From: Lachnospiraceae bacterium
Lineage (GTDB): Bacteria; Bacillota; Clostridia; Lachnospirales; Lachnospiraceae
Assembly (NCBI GenBank): GCA_016286555.1
Contig: JAEETA010000011.1
Span: forward strand, 21,978-85,977
DNA length: 64,000 nt
Reading direction: 5' to 3'
Part shown: piece by piece, positions 18,173 through 27,967 of the stretch
Position numbering within the stretch: position 1 is the stretch's first letter
How the letters are laid out: each line of letters opens with the position of its first letter
The notes under the pieces: generated by a model
What the model saw: only the letters and a program-made list of their open reading frames with translations
Told to the model about the DNA's origin: nothing
Databases searched by the model: none
Program-made: the position numbers and the translations under genes

Positions 18173-19011
18173 GCAAGTACCTCCTCACCGAAAGCCTTGA
18201 TGGATGCGTTCAGCAGTCTGGTAAAGCGAGGCGCCGCTTCATCGGCAGCTTCCTGGACTTCCTTGTGATTCAGCTCTCCTGCGCTCAATCCTGCAGCCAG
18301 ATTGCTGATGCAGGAAATGCCGCAGATCTCCAGCCCGGCATGTCTTGCAGCAATGGCTTCCACCACGGTGCTCATACCTACTGCGTCTACGCCGAGGGAA
18401 CGAAGTGCCTTGATCTCGGCGGGGGATTCATAGCTGGGTCCCGTGAGCTGAGCGTAAACACCGGAGAACAACGGAACATCCGATGCTTTTGCTTCCCGTT
18501 CGATGATGGCTGACAGGCGCTTGGAATACACCTCGCTCATGTCGGGGAAGCGGGTGCCGATCTCCTCGGGATTGGGTCCGATGAGGGGATTGGGCACAAA
18601 GAATGAAATGTGATCCCGGAGCATCATCAGGCTTCCGGGTTTAAAATCGGGATTCAGGCCGCCTGCCGCATTGGTCAGGAACAGGATCTTCGCTCCCAGC
18701 ATCTTCATGAGACGCACGGGAAGCACCACATCCGTCATGGAATAGCCTTCGTAGTAATGAACACGGCCTTTCATGCATACCAGCTTCACACCTCCCAGAG
18801 TGCCGAAGATGAATTTGCCACTGTGGCCGGGAACGGTGGAAACAGGGAATCCGGGGATCTTGTCATAAGAAAGCTCTGCAGCCACTTCGATCTGATCGGC
18901 ATAGTCGCCGAGACCGGAACCCAGGATCAGAGCCACCTGAGGCTCAAAATCCACCTGCTCTTTCACTGCCTGCACGCATGCTTTCAGTTTGGTCGTAATC
19001 TCTTCTGCCAT
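18169..19011 (-). CDS. Purine nucleoside phosphorylase (trimeric type)
   Basis: 280 residues. Phosphorolysis of inosine and guanosine to base plus ribose-1-phosphate. Visible marks: ILGSGLGDYADQI, TVPGHSGKF, the phosphate/ribose segment GRVHYYEGYSM, TNAAGGLNPDFKPGSLM and GMSTVVEAIAARH. These are the trimeric (PunA/DeoD-II) family, not hexameric DeoD. It lies 24 bp after tyrS and overlaps cdd, placing nucleoside cleavage next to deamination and base import. Confidence 0.94.
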   Translation of the reverse strand: MAEEITTKLKACVQAVKEQVDFEPQVALILGSGLGDYADQIEVAAELSYDKIPGFPVSTVPGHSGKFIFGTLGGVKLVCMKGRVHYYEGYSMTDVVLPVRLMKMLGAKILFLTNAAGGLNPDFKPGSLMMLRDHISFFVPNPLIGPNPEEIGTRFPDMSEVYSKRLSAIIEREAKASDVPLFSGVYAQLTGPSYESPAEIKALRSLGVDAVGMSTVVEAIAARHAGLEICGISCISNLAAGLSAGELNHKEVQEAADEAAPRFTRLLNASIKAFGEEVLA

Positions 19012-19035
19012 GGATCTCCTTTCCGAAGGATCCGC

Positions 19036-20256
19036 TTAGAAAGCCACCTTCTTAAAGCTCTTCTTACCGCGCTTTACCAGGATGCCGTCCTTCAGATCTT
19101 CCTTGGTGTAGCTGGTCTTGATATCCGTCACCTTCTCATTTTCTACGGTGACGCCGCCCTGCTCAACGGCTCTGCGGGCTTCACTTCTGGAAGCGGTCAG
19201 TCCGCTGGCGGTGAGGATCTGCAGGATATCGATGACTCCGTCTCTGAAGTCTTCTTCTTTCAGGTTGAACACGGGAACATCTCCCTCGCCGGCACCACCT
19301 GCGAAGAGTGCCTGTGCACCTGCTTTCGCCTTATCTGCTTCCTCAGTACCGTGCACCATGCTGGTGAGTTCGTAAGCAAGGATCTCCTTAGCCTCGTTCA
19401 GCTTGGATCCTTCCCAATTGTTCATCTCACGGATCTGCTCCATGGGAAGGAAGGTCAGCATACGGATGCACTTCAGAACGTCAGCGTCACCCACATTTCT
19501 CCAGTACTGGTAGAAATCGAAGGGGCTGGTCTTATTGGGATCAAGCCAGACTGCATTTCCTGCGGTCTTACCCATCTTCTTGCCTTGGGAATCAGTCAGC
19601 AGGGTAATGGTCATGCAGTGTGCATCCTTGCCCAGCTTCTTACGGATCAGCTCGGTACCGCCCAGCATGTTGCTCCACTGATCGTCTCCGCCGAACTCCA
19701 TATTACAGCCGTACTTCTGGAACATGTAGTAGAAGTCGTAGGACTGCATGATCATGTAGTTGAACTCCAGGAAGCTGAGTCCCTTCTCCATACGCTGCTT
19801 GTAGCACTCTGCCCGAAGCATGTTGTTAACGGAGAAGCATGCGCCTACTTCCCTTAAGAGGTCAACATAGTTCAGCTCCAGCAGCCAGTCGGCATTGTTG
19901 ACCATCATGGCCTTGCCTTCGCCGAACTCGATGAAACGCTCCATCTGCCGCTTGAAGCATTCCGCATTGTGATCAATGTCTTCTCTGGTGAGCATCTTTC
20001 TCATGTCGGTGCGTCCTGTGGGATCACCGATCATGGTGGTACCGCCGCCGATGAGGGCGATGGGCTTGTTGCCTGCCATCTGCAGTCTCTTCATGAGGGT
20101 CAGTGCCATGAAATGGCCTGCAGTAAGGCTGTCTGCGGTACAGTCAAAACCGATGTAAAAGGTTGCCTTTCCGTTGTTGATCATGTCACGGATCAGGTCC
20201 GCATCGGTGAGCTGAGCCAGGAGTCCGCGCTCCTGTAATTCTTCAAAAATCTGCAT
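19036..20256 (-). CDS. tyrS: Tyrosyl-tRNA synthetase
   Basis: 406 residues from the ATG at 20256. Class I synthetase charging tRNA-Tyr. The HIGH-like motif is in YIGFDCTADSLTAGHFM, the KMSKS loop appears as GKKMGKTAGN, and an S4 RNA-binding domain ends the protein (LTASRSEARRAVEQGGV). An upstream in-frame start adds 22 residues without homology; AAGGA eight bases before 20256 supports the shorter form. I could not find a T-box leader in the 117 bp upstream, although Firmicute tyrS genes often have one. Confidence 0.95.
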   Translation of the reverse strand: MQIFEELQERGLLAQLTDADLIRDMINNGKATFYIGFDCTADSLTAGHFMALTLMKRLQMAGNKPIALIGGGTTMIGDPTGRTDMRKMLTREDIDHNAECFKRQMERFIEFGEGKAMMVNNADWLLELNYVDLLREVGACFSVNNMLRAECYKQRMEKGLSFLEFNYMIMQSYDFYYMFQKYGCNMEFGGDDQWSNMLGGTELIRKKLGKDAHCMTITLLTDSQGKKMGKTAGNAVWLDPNKTSPFDFYQYWRNVGDADVLKCIRMLTFLPMEQIREMNNWEGSKLNEAKEILAYELTSMVHGTEEADKAKAGAQALFAGGAGEGDVPVFNLKEEDFRDGVIDILQILTASGLTASRSEARRAVEQGGVTVENEKVTDIKTSYTKEDLKDGILVKRGKKSFKKVAF

Positions 20257-20373
20257 TTCTTTATCCTTCTTTCGTATTGATCTCGTGTTTTGGGTTTTGT
20301 TCTCAGTTACGGTATCGTACACGAGTCCATACGGCGATCTTAATTGCCATAGTCTTACATCCTTACATTCATG

Positions 20374-21579
20374 TTATCTTCCGGGTGCCATCAGCTGGGT
20401 CATGGCTCTGTTCAGGCCGTCCACCGTCAGTTTGTACATGGGGAACATCTCCTTCACTGCGGTCTCCGCCTCTCTCCAGGGTGCGTGTCCCGGAGCCATT
20501 TTGGGGTTTAGCCAAACCACCCGTTTATAATGTCGTTTTACCAGTTTCAACCATTCGTAACCGCTTAATCCTCCGTTGGAGCCGCGGTAATTGCCGGTGT
20601 CGGAATAAAGTTCCTCGGGTGCCATGGCAGCGTCACCGATGATCAGCACCTTATAATCACTGTCCAGGTTCCGAAACATCCATTCCGTCTCCACCCAGTC
20701 GCCGTTCTCGCATTCCGGGGTCTTATAGACATGGTCGTAAATGCAATTGTGGAAATAATAGCATTTTACGTCCTTGTAATGGTTGGATTTGTTTACGGCC
20801 TGGAACAGATCGTTCAGCAGTGCCGAATAAGGGATCATGGTGCCGCCGCTGTCCATGAGCAGCAGGAGCTTCACTGAGTTCTTCCTGGGCTTTCTCATCT
20901 GGATCTGCAGATAGCCGCCGTTCTGGCAGGTCTTATCTACGGTCCTGTCGATGTCCAGCTCCGATTCCGGAATGTCCAGTCTGGAAGAAAACTGACGGAG
21001 TCTGCGGAATGCCAGCTGGAACTGGCGGTTCGTCATGACTCTGTCGTCCCGGAAGTCACGATACTTTCTGACACCGATGACAGAAAATGCGGACTGGTAA
21101 CCGGTCTGGCCGCCAACACGGACACCACCCACATTACCGCCCATATTTCCGAAGGAAGTCTTTCCCATGGTGCCTATCCAGAAACTTCCGCCGTTGTGCT
21201 CGGAATCCTGATCCTTCAGACGCTGCCGGAATTTCTCCTCCACGTCCTCTTTATCGATCATGATATCCTCGGTCTGGTTCAGATGGTGTCTGGCCTCTTC
21301 GTGAGCCAGCTCCATCATATCGGATTTGTCCAGCCAGCGGAGCATCTGCGCTCCCACTTCAGTCTCGTGCTGAACTGCTTTGAAGGTCTCTTCAAAGGCA
21401 GCGTCGTACTTATCATAATCCGTTTCGGATTTGATCAGGATCATGCGGGCAACATAATAGAACCGGGTGAGGGATCCGCCGCAGAGGCCGCTGTCCAGAG
21501 CTTTCTGCAGGTCCAGCCACTCGCCCAGACTGACATTTACGCCGTTTTTCTTTAAAGAATCAAAGAATTTGATAAACAT
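20374..21579 (-). CDS. VWA-domain protein, CoxE-like
   Basis: 401 residues. An N-terminal helical region (FFDSLKKNGVNVSLGEWLDL) is typical of CoxE/YehP-type partners of MoxR ATPases. The C-terminal von Willebrand A domain begins near residue 215 with VKLLLLMDSGGTM. The canonical metal site DxSxS appears as D-S-G-G-T, so metal binding may be altered. MoxR/VWA pairs usually act as chaperones inserting cofactors into or maturing a client complex; no client gene is adjacent. The start overlaps the MoxR stop (ATGA). Confidence 0.87.
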   Translation of the reverse strand: MFIKFFDSLKKNGVNVSLGEWLDLQKALDSGLCGGSLTRFYYVARMILIKSETDYDKYDAAFEETFKAVQHETEVGAQMLRWLDKSDMMELAHEEARHHLNQTEDIMIDKEDVEEKFRQRLKDQDSEHNGGSFWIGTMGKTSFGNMGGNVGGVRVGGQTGYQSAFSVIGVRKYRDFRDDRVMTNRQFQLAFRRLRQFSSRLDIPESELDIDRTVDKTCQNGGYLQIQMRKPRKNSVKLLLLMDSGGTMIPYSALLNDLFQAVNKSNHYKDVKCYYFHNCIYDHVYKTPECENGDWVETEWMFRNLDSDYKVLIIGDAAMAPEELYSDTGNYRGSNGGLSGYEWLKLVKRHYKRVVWLNPKMAPGHAPWREAETAVKEMFPMYKLTVDGLNRAMTQLMAPGR

Positions 21580-22394
21580 CAGTGGATTCCGCCGTGTCTG
21601 ATAATCTCCAGGTCTTCGTCCTTCTTGATCACAACCCCTACGAAAGGAAGCTCGGCGCGGATACGGTCTGCGCTGATGCCCCCGATCTGCAGGGCATTTA
21701 CCCAGTCAATGAGTTCGGAAGTGCTGGGCTTTTTCCGGATGTCCCGGATCTCACGGATGGCATAGAACACATCCATGGCTTCTTTCAGAAGGTTCGCTTC
21801 CACATCGGGATAATGGACTCTCACGATCTCTTCCATGAGCTCCGGTCCCGGGAAGTCGATATAATGGAAAATGCAACGGCGAAGGAAGGCATCGGGAAGC
21901 TCCTTCTCCGCATTGGAGGTGATGATCACGATGGGGCGATGCTTTGCCTTTACGGTGCGATGGGTCTCGCCGATGTAGAACTCCATCCGGTCCAGCTCCC
22001 ACAGCAGGTCGTTGGGGAACTCCAGGTCAGCCTTGTCGATCTCGTCGATCAGTAGCACCACCTGTTCCTCGCTGTCGAAGGCTTCTCCCAACTTGCCCAA
22101 CTTGATGTATTTTGCGATATCGTCCACGCCGCTCTCGCCGAACTGGCCGTCATAGAGTCTCTGGATGGTATCGTAGATATAGAGACCATCCTGAGCCTTG
22201 GTGGTGGACTTGATGTTCCAGACGATGAGGCGCATGCCAAGATTGTCTGCAACCGCCTGAGCCAGCTGAGTCTTACCGGTACCGGGCTCACCCTTGATCA
22301 GAAGGGGCTTCTCAAGCGCCATGGCAATGTTCACGCTGTCCAGCAGTTCGTTGCTCGCCACATAATCTTTGGTTCCTTGAAATTCGTTCGCCAT
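21579..22394 (-). CDS. MoxR-family AAA+ ATPase
   Basis: 271 residues from the ATG at 22394, matching the usual MANEF..TKDYVAS N-terminus; an earlier in-frame ATG at 22442 lacks a ribosome binding site. Walker A GEPGTGKTQLA, Walker B VVLLIDEIDKAD, sensor-1 IITSNAEKELPDAFLRRC and a sensor-2 region are visible. Partner of the downstream VWA protein, with which it overlaps by one base. The pair is transcribed from the promoter at 22472-22500, divergently from metF. Confidence 0.9.
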   Translation of the reverse strand: MANEFQGTKDYVASNELLDSVNIAMALEKPLLIKGEPGTGKTQLAQAVADNLGMRLIVWNIKSTTKAQDGLYIYDTIQRLYDGQFGESGVDDIAKYIKLGKLGEAFDSEEQVVLLIDEIDKADLEFPNDLLWELDRMEFYIGETHRTVKAKHRPIVIITSNAEKELPDAFLRRCIFHYIDFPGPELMEEIVRVHYPDVEANLLKEAMDVFYAIREIRDIRKKPSTSELIDWVNALQIGGISADRIRAELPFVGVVIKKDEDLEIIRHGGIH

Positions 22395-22471
22395 TTTCCG
22401 CTCGCTTTCCAACTCGGTCAATGAAAAATCATTGCATTTCATTCATAAAAAATTGATAAACACACAAGGTT

Positions 22472-22500
22472 ATGATACTCTATAAAGCAAACAAAATCAA
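22472..22500 (-). promoter_or_regulatory. Sigma-A-like promoter for the moxR-VWA pair
   Basis: Minus-strand -35 TTGATT (22495-22500), 17-bp spacer, -10 TATCAT (22472-22477). It lies in the short divergent region shared with metF. Confidence 0.55.
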
Positions 22501-22523
22501 TCGAAAGGATGGTGAATTTCCCC

Positions 22524-23393
22524 ATGGCAAATGTCACCGCAAACAGCATTTTTACCAAAGAGAAAACCATCAGCTTCGAAGTCTTTCCACCGAAAAAAGA
22601 CGACGATTTCGCTTCTGCCTTTTCCGTGCTGGACGAACTGGGAAAGCTTAATCCGGATTTTATCAGTGTCACCTACGGTGCCGGCGGATCCAGAGCGGGC
22701 AAGACCGTGGAGATCGCCGGATATATTGAAAATACGCTGCAGATTCCTTCCATTGCCCATGTAACCTGTGTTGGCAGCACGAAGGAGTCCGTCTCTTCCG
22801 TTATCTCCTCCCTGAAAAATGCGGGTGTCACCCATATACTGGCGCTTCGCGGAGACCGCCCCAAAGACATGACGGATGAGGCCTTTCATGCCAGAGAGTT
22901 TGAGCACGCATCCGACCTCATTACCTTTCTGAAGGAGGATCAGGAGCTTCATATCGCCGGTGCCTGCTATCCAGAGAAGCATTTTGACGCTTTCAGCTTT
23001 GAGACGGATCTGCGTTATCTGAAAGCAAAACAGGATCTGGGCGCCGAGTACTTCATCTCCCAGCTCTTCTTTGATAACGATTACTTCTACGATTTCAAGA
23101 CCAGAGCCGAGAACAAAGGCATCACCGTTCCCATCAGTGCCGGCATCATGCCCATCACCACACCGAAACAGATCGGCACCACCGTTACCCTCTCCGGTTC
23201 CAGTATTCCTAAGGCTTTTGCGGATCTCATTGCAAAATACGGCGACAATGCCGATGATATGCGGAAGGCCGGTATCGATTACGCCATCCGCCAGATCAAT
23301 GACCTGCTCAGCAACGGCATCTCCCACATCCACATCTACTCCATGAACAAGCCAAAAGTGACGGCTGAAATCATGGCAGGACTGGACATATAA
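22524..23393 (+). CDS. metF: Methylenetetrahydrofolate reductase
   Basis: 289 residues from the ATG at 22524; an ATG at 22509 is directly abutted by AAAGG and is too close to it. A TIM-barrel flavoprotein reducing 5,10-methylene-THF to 5-methyl-THF for methionine synthesis. The catalytic Glu lies in SFEVFPPKKDDDF; VTYGAGGS, HVTCVGST and ALRGDRPKD form the flavin and folate sites. It is one of three plus-strand genes, alone in its unit and closed by a strong terminator. No acetogenesis genes are nearby, so a methionine role is most likely. Confidence 0.94.
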   Translation: MANVTANSIFTKEKTISFEVFPPKKDDDFASAFSVLDELGKLNPDFISVTYGAGGSRAGKTVEIAGYIENTLQIPSIAHVTCVGSTKESVSSVISSLKNAGVTHILALRGDRPKDMTDEAFHAREFEHASDLITFLKEDQELHIAGACYPEKHFDAFSFETDLRYLKAKQDLGAEYFISQLFFDNDYFYDFKTRAENKGITVPISAGIMPITTPKQIGTTVTLSGSSIPKAFADLIAKYGDNADDMRKAGIDYAIRQINDLLSNGISHIHIYSMNKPKVTAEIMAGLDI

Positions 23394-23395
23394 AC

Positions 23396-23437
23396 GTTAA
23401 AAAAGATCTCCGTTCTATGAACGGAGATCTTTTTTTA
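23396..23437. terminator. Bidirectional terminator between metF and gpsA
   Basis: A perfect 11-bp stem (GATCTCCGTTC / GAACGGAGATC) with a 3-nt loop is flanked by A-tracts on the left and T-tracts on the right, so it can end metF on the plus strand and gpsA on the minus strand. Confidence 0.92.
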
Positions 23438-24442
23438 TTGCCAAACGGTATTGGATACTTCCGCTTTCTTATCACGCAGCATCAGTTCCGATACGGCTTC
23501 TTTGGGATCCTTCCCCTCAAAGAGCACTCTGTTGATCTGCTCGATGATGGGCATGGACACATTGTATTTCTTCGAAAGTGCCAGACCTGCTTTGGCGGAA
23601 TAGACGCCCTCCACGGTCTGCTGCACCTCTGCCATGGCTTCCTCCATGGATTTTCCCTGGCCCATGAGGATTCCGGCTCTTCTGTTTCTGGAATGCATGC
23701 TGGCACAGGTGACGATAAGGTCGCCGATGCCTGTGAGACCGTAGAAAGTATCACGCTGGCATCCCATGGCTTCACCCAGTCTTGCGATCTCCGCAATGCC
23801 TCTGGTGATAAGGGCTGCCTTGGCGTTGTCTCCGTAACCCAGGCCGTCTGCCATACCGGCAGCCAGAGCAACCACATTCTTCAATGCGCCGCCCAGCTCA
23901 ACGCCCTTTTTGTCGGAAGCGGTATAGACGCGAAATACCTCATTCATAAAGATGTTCTGGATGGACTCCGCCACATCCTTTTTATCAGCGGCTACCACGA
24001 TGGTTGTAGGAAGGAGCTTGATGACTTCCTCTGCGTGGGTAGGACCGGAAAGAACCGCCACTTCCGCAGCGGGGATCTCCTCTTCGATCTGCTCGGAAAG
24101 GGTCTCCAGCGTGGCTTCTTCCACACCCTTTGCCACATCTACGATGATCTGTCCGTCAGCGATCAGGGGAGCCAGTCGCTTTGCGGTCCTTCTGGTAAAG
24201 GAGCTTGCCACTGCCATCACCAGCAAATCCCTGCCAGTCACGGCTTCCTTATCATCGGTGGTATACTGCAGATCCTCGGGAAGGGGCGTATCCGGAAGCA
24301 TCCGGTGTCTGTGGTCTTTCTTCAGGCTTTCGATCTCCTCGGGAAGTGCTGACCAGACCATAACCTCATGTCCGTTTTTGTTTAAGAGGACCGCCAGTGC
24401 AATGGCCCAGGTTCCTCCGCCAAGAACTGTGATTTTTGCCAT
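23435..24442 (-). CDS. gpsA: Glycerol-3-phosphate dehydrogenase [NAD(P)+]
   Basis: 335 residues. Makes sn-glycerol-3-phosphate from DHAP for phospholipid synthesis. The Rossmann motif is LGGGTWAIALAVLL; the substrate region has GPTHAEEV and the catalytic-lysine segment LGGALKNVVALAAGMADGLGYGDN. The acyl acceptor it makes is used by PlsY, encoded 22 bp upstream, so enzyme order follows pathway order. Its stop lies within the bidirectional terminator region. Confidence 0.96.
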   Translation of the reverse strand: MAKITVLGGGTWAIALAVLLNKNGHEVMVWSALPEEIESLKKDHRHRMLPDTPLPEDLQYTTDDKEAVTGRDLLVMAVASSFTRRTAKRLAPLIADGQIIVDVAKGVEEATLETLSEQIEEEIPAAEVAVLSGPTHAEEVIKLLPTTIVVAADKKDVAESIQNIFMNEVFRVYTASDKKGVELGGALKNVVALAAGMADGLGYGDNAKAALITRGIAEIARLGEAMGCQRDTFYGLTGIGDLIVTCASMHSRNRRAGILMGQGKSMEEAMAEVQQTVEGVYSAKAGLALSKKYNVSMPIIEQINRVLFEGKDPKEAVSELMLRDKKAEVSNTVWQ

Positions 24443-24464
24443 TTTTCGATTCCCCCTTTAGACG

Positions 24465-25127
24465 TTATTCCGTGGGTTTCTTTTTCTTCAGGTAGGTCTT
24501 ATTCTCCTCCCCACGCAGCAGCCGGCCGATGTTGGATCTGTGCTGCCAGAATGCAAGTGCCATCAGCAATCCGAATACGATGATGGTTTCTGTGCGCGCT
24601 TCAGGTGTCATGCTGCCGAAACGGAACAGACCTGTATTCGAAAAGATCACCAGTTCGATAAAGAGTCCGGAATACAGCAGCAGGCTGCAAAGAGAAACCA
24701 GATGCGTCAGGAAAAAGGGAACGAAAAACAGTGCCAGTCCCACCACGGTAAAGGGCCAGGGGAAACCGCCCATGACTGTGCCGCCTGTGGCTGCAATGCC
24801 TTTTCCGCCTTTAAAATGCATGTAAAAAGGAAAATCGTGTGCCAGAACACATCCGGCTGCACTATAGGTGGGAAGCAGGTATCCCAGCTCTGGATAGGCA
24901 TTCAGGAACAACGCTTTTACGATGAGACAGGCAATGATACCTTTCAGCATATCTCCGGCGAAAACGATAAGTCCCACCTTGGGACCCAGCACTCTCAAGG
25001 CATTGGTGGTACCTGCGTTACCACTGCCGTGCTGACGGATGTCTATGCCTTTTACCTTGCCTACGATAAAGGCTGTCTGGAACAATCCGAAGACATAACC
25101 GATCAAAAATGCATACAACCTGACCAT
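24465..25127 (-). CDS. plsY: Acyl-phosphate:glycerol-3-phosphate acyltransferase
   Basis: 220 residues, membrane protein with about five spans. Transfers an acyl group from acyl phosphate (made by PlsX, encoded at 50216-51232) to glycerol-3-phosphate. Signature loops GSGNAGTTNALRVLG and HFKGGKGIAATGG are visible. The C-terminal tail is basic (RGEENKTYLKKKK). It lies between der and gpsA, a common Firmicutes arrangement. Confidence 0.95.
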   Translation of the reverse strand: MVRLYAFLIGYVFGLFQTAFIVGKVKGIDIRQHGSGNAGTTNALRVLGPKVGLIVFAGDMLKGIIACLIVKALFLNAYPELGYLLPTYSAAGCVLAHDFPFYMHFKGGKGIAATGGTVMGGFPWPFTVVGLALFFVPFFLTHLVSLCSLLLYSGLFIELVIFSNTGLFRFGSMTPEARTETIIVFGLLMALAFWQHRSNIGRLLRGEENKTYLKKKKPTE

Positions 25128-25163
25128 AAACCCCTCCGCTCACAGGCCTCGATCCTCGAGGCT

Positions 25164-26504
25164 TTATTTTTCTTCTTCATTCCGCTGACGGATAATGAAT
25201 TTCATGGGAGTACCCTTGAACCCGAAGGTCTTTCGGATCTGGTTCTCGATGTATCTCGTGTAGGAAAAATGCATCAGTTCCTTGTCATTGACAAAGATCA
25301 CGAAGGTAGGGGGCTTCACCGCTACCTGGGTGATGTAGTAGAGACGCAGGATCTTGCCCTTATCGTTGGGCGGCTGCTGCATGGCAACGGCCTCGGACAT
25401 GATCTCGTTAAGGGCACCGGTGCCCACCCGCAGATTCTGGCTCTCGGAGACGGATTCGATGGTCTCGAAGAGTTTCGGAAGCCGCTGACCGGACAGCGCA
25501 GAAATGAAAAGGATCTCCGCATAGGGCATGAAGGAAAGGACCTGCTTTACATCCTCGGTAAAGCGGTAGATGGTCTTGTCATCCTTCTCCACCGCATCCC
25601 ATTTGTTGACGGCGATGATGACAGCCTTACCTCTGTCGTGAGCAATGCCCGCGATCTTCGCATCCTGTTCGGTAACGCCTTCCGTGGCATCAATGACCAA
25701 AACGGCGATATCACTCCGTTCCACGGCTGCAACGGTACGCAGGATCATGTAATGCTCCAGGTCTTCCTTTACCTTGTTTTTCCTCCGCAGGCCTGCGGTA
25801 TCGATAAAGACATATTCCTTGCCCTGGAAAGTGACTTCCGTATCTACCGCATCTCTGGTGGTGCCGGCGATATCGGATACGATGAGTCTGTCCTCACCCA
25901 GGAGCTTGTTGATGAGACTGGATTTGCCTACATTGGGCTTTCCGATGATGGCGATCCTGGGGCGATGGTCTTCTTCGATGTCTTCGCTTCCCTCGGGGAA
26001 ATGCTTTACCACTTCGTCGAGCATATCGCCCAGTCCCAGCTTGTTCAGCGAGGAAATGGGGAAGGGATCGCCGATGCCCAGATTGTAGAATTCATAGACA
26101 TCCGCCTCGTATTTTTCAAAGCTGTCCACTTTATTTACCACCAGGACCACGGGCTTGCCGGATCTTCGGAGCATGTCCGCCACCTGAGAGTCCGCATCCT
26201 GAAGGCCGGTTCTGACATCCACCAGGAAAATGATCACATCCGCCGTATCAATGGCGATCTGTGCCTGTTCCCGCATCTGGGAAAGGATGATGTCCTTGCT
26301 GTCGGGCTCGATACCGCCGGTGTCGATCATGGTGAAGGAATAATTCAGCCAGGTCACATCGGCATAGATCCGGTCTCTGGTGATGCCGGGGGTATCCTGC
26401 ACAATGGAGATCCGTTCTCCCGCCAGGGTGTTAAACAATGTGGATTTGCCTACATTGGGTCGTCCCACCACTGCGACGATGGGGCGTGAATTTTTCTTAC
26501 TCAT
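25164..26504 (-). CDS. der: Ribosome assembly GTPase Der (EngA)
   Basis: 446 residues with two tandem G domains: first P-loop [11 protein letters not shown] (about residue 12), second [12 protein letters not shown] (about residue 187), with DTPG and DTAG, NKVD and NKWD motifs, then a KH-like C-terminus. It acts in 50S subunit maturation. The start overlaps the end of the DUF512 gene by 8 bp. The DUF512-der-plsY-gpsA order is widely conserved in Clostridia and probably one operon. Confidence 0.97.
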   Translation of the reverse strand: MSKKNSRPIVAVVGRPNVGKSTLFNTLAGERISIVQDTPGITRDRIYADVTWLNYSFTMIDTGGIEPDSKDIILSQMREQAQIAIDTADVIIFLVDVRTGLQDADSQVADMLRRSGKPVVLVVNKVDSFEKYEADVYEFYNLGIGDPFPISSLNKLGLGDMLDEVVKHFPEGSEDIEEDHRPRIAIIGKPNVGKSSLINKLLGEDRLIVSDIAGTTRDAVDTEVTFQGKEYVFIDTAGLRRKNKVKEDLEHYMILRTVAAVERSDIAVLVIDATEGVTEQDAKIAGIAHDRGKAVIIAVNKWDAVEKDDKTIYRFTEDVKQVLSFMPYAEILFISALSGQRLPKLFETIESVSESQNLRVGTGALNEIMSEAVAMQQPPNDKGKILRLYYITQVAVKPPTFVIFVNDKELMHFSYTRYIENQIRKTFGFKGTPMKFIIRQRNEEEK

Positions 26505-27834
26505 AAATTCCTCTTTGGTTAAAGATCAAGTCTAACAAGTCATAACCACCTGATTTTATCGTATGAATGGGTACTTGTAAAGCGTCGGAGAGCTGACTCC
26601 TTGTCATGTCATCCAGCAGGATCTCCTCTCCCGCACGAAGCACGTTTTCAGGTAAAAGCAGGACTTTTCCCAGGGGCTTTCCCGTGAGCTGAGCACAGAT
26701 ATCCCTGCCCGTCAGGAGCCCTGTCACCGTGATGGTGGGGCCGAAGAAATCATTGCGGATGGGATAAATGTGGATCTTTGCTTCCGGATAAGCCTCCATG
26801 ATGCGATCGGCCATAGATTGGATGACCGGGTAGATCAGGGTGCCGCAGATGGCGGAAAGCTCGATGGGTTCGGGTCTTAATCCGCTTTCCAGGCGGGATT
26901 TCAGATTTCTGTCAAACTCATCCTGCATGAGCCGAACCATGCCTACGCCGTTTCCCAGCTGGAGATATCCGTCGTAACGTGCTTCCTCCGGCATGGGTCT
27001 GCCTGCGGTCAGATAAAACTCGTCGCTGGCATGGATAAAATGCAGACCATGCTGCTCGAAGCAGATCTTCTGGTATTTTTCGACAAGATCGATGACCTCT
27101 CCGCACTCCGCAGGTCCGAAAGTCTCCAGCTTCGGCAGATGATCCCGGAATTTGGTCAGTCCCACGGGCACTACGGAGACGCTGCGCAGGTGGGGCAGGT
27201 ATTTCATCATTTCCCGGATGGAAAAATCCAGTTCCTCGCCGTCGTTGATTCCCTTACAGAGCACGATCTGTCCGTTCATTTCGATGCCGGCTTCGAACAG
27301 GGGATCCACTTTTTTCAGCGCATCTCCGGCGAAACGGTTGTGCAGCATCTCACACCGGAGCTTGGGATTCATGGTATGGAACGAGATATTGATGGGGGAC
27401 AGGTGGTAACGGATGATGCGGTCCAGATCCTTCTGAGACAGGTTTGTCAGGGTGATGTAATTGCCCTGGAGGAAGCTGAGTCTTGAATCGTCGTCCTTAA
27501 AATACAGGGTAGGGCGCATGCCGGGGGGCATCTGATCGATAAAGCAGAAAACGCATTTATTGGAGCAGCTTCGGTAGTCGTCCATGAGGCCGGAGGCAAA
27601 CATCAGACCGATGTCTTCCTCGGCGTCCTTGTCGATCTCCAGGAGCCATTCCTCTCCGCCCTCCTTGCGGATGAGCATCTCCAGGTGCTCTTCCGTGGTC
27701 ATGTACTGATAATCGAAAATGTCTTCGATCTCATTGCCGTCAATGGAAATCAGCAGGTCACCCGCTTCAATCTCCATCTCTTCCGCAATGCTGCCGGGAA
27801 CGATATTTTGTATGAGATGTCCTTCCTTTTTCAT
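26497..27834 (-). CDS. DUF512 protein: PDZ-like domain plus radical-SAM-type cysteine motif
   Basis: 445 residues from the ATG at 27834; the open frame extends 76 codons further without family similarity. The N-terminal 70 residues resemble a PDZ domain ([26 protein letters not shown]). Then comes [18 protein letters not shown], a CX3CX2C cluster motif, followed by a TIM-barrel-like region and the C-terminal DUF512 domain. The role is unknown. Constant association with der hints at ribosome or RNA biology, but that is inference. Confidence 0.85.
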   Translation of the reverse strand: MKKEGHLIQNIVPGSIAEEMEIEAGDLLISIDGNEIEDIFDYQYMTTEEHLEMLIRKEGGEEWLLEIDKDAEEDIGLMFASGLMDDYRSCSNKCVFCFIDQMPPGMRPTLYFKDDDSRLSFLQGNYITLTNLSQKDLDRIIRYHLSPINISFHTMNPKLRCEMLHNRFAGDALKKVDPLFEAGIEMNGQIVLCKGINDGEELDFSIREMMKYLPHLRSVSVVPVGLTKFRDHLPKLETFGPAECGEVIDLVEKYQKICFEQHGLHFIHASDEFYLTAGRPMPEEARYDGYLQLGNGVGMVRLMQDEFDRNLKSRLESGLRPEPIELSAICGTLIYPVIQSMADRIMEAYPEAKIHIYPIRNDFFGPTITVTGLLTGRDICAQLTGKPLGKVLLLPENVLRAGEEILLDDMTRSQLSDALQVPIHTIKSGGYDLLDLIFNQRGIYE

Positions 27835-27858
27835 AAGGTTTATTCTATCCTTTTTGCC

Positions 27859-27888
27859 TTGACTTGTCACTTCCGGGAATGCTATATA
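27859..27888 (+). promoter_or_regulatory. Sigma-A-like promoter for prs
   Basis: -35 TTGACT (27859-27864), 18-bp spacer, -10 TATATA (27883-27888), about 75 bp before the prs ATG. It overlaps the leader region of the divergent DUF512 gene. Confidence 0.6.
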
Positions 27889-27967
27889 TTTAGTGTGTTT
27901 CGAAGAAAAGGAGCAATTCGTGTCATCAATATCTGCGATTTGCGCTGATCTGTTTACCGGAGGAAAT

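Noticed and set aside
20257..20373. Possible T-box leader before tyrS
   Set aside because: No AGGGTGG-type T-box core, specifier stem or terminator could be found in the 117 bp.
24540..26489. 649-codon plus-strand open frame opposite der and plsY
   Set aside because: It is antisense to two unmistakable genes, has no ribosome binding site and no recognisable domain; high GC makes long antisense frames common here.
27835..27865. Minus-strand GTGACA-17-TAGAAT promoter before the DUF512 gene
   Set aside because: The predicted start point would lie after the only ribosome binding site (AAAGGA), so it cannot serve this gene.
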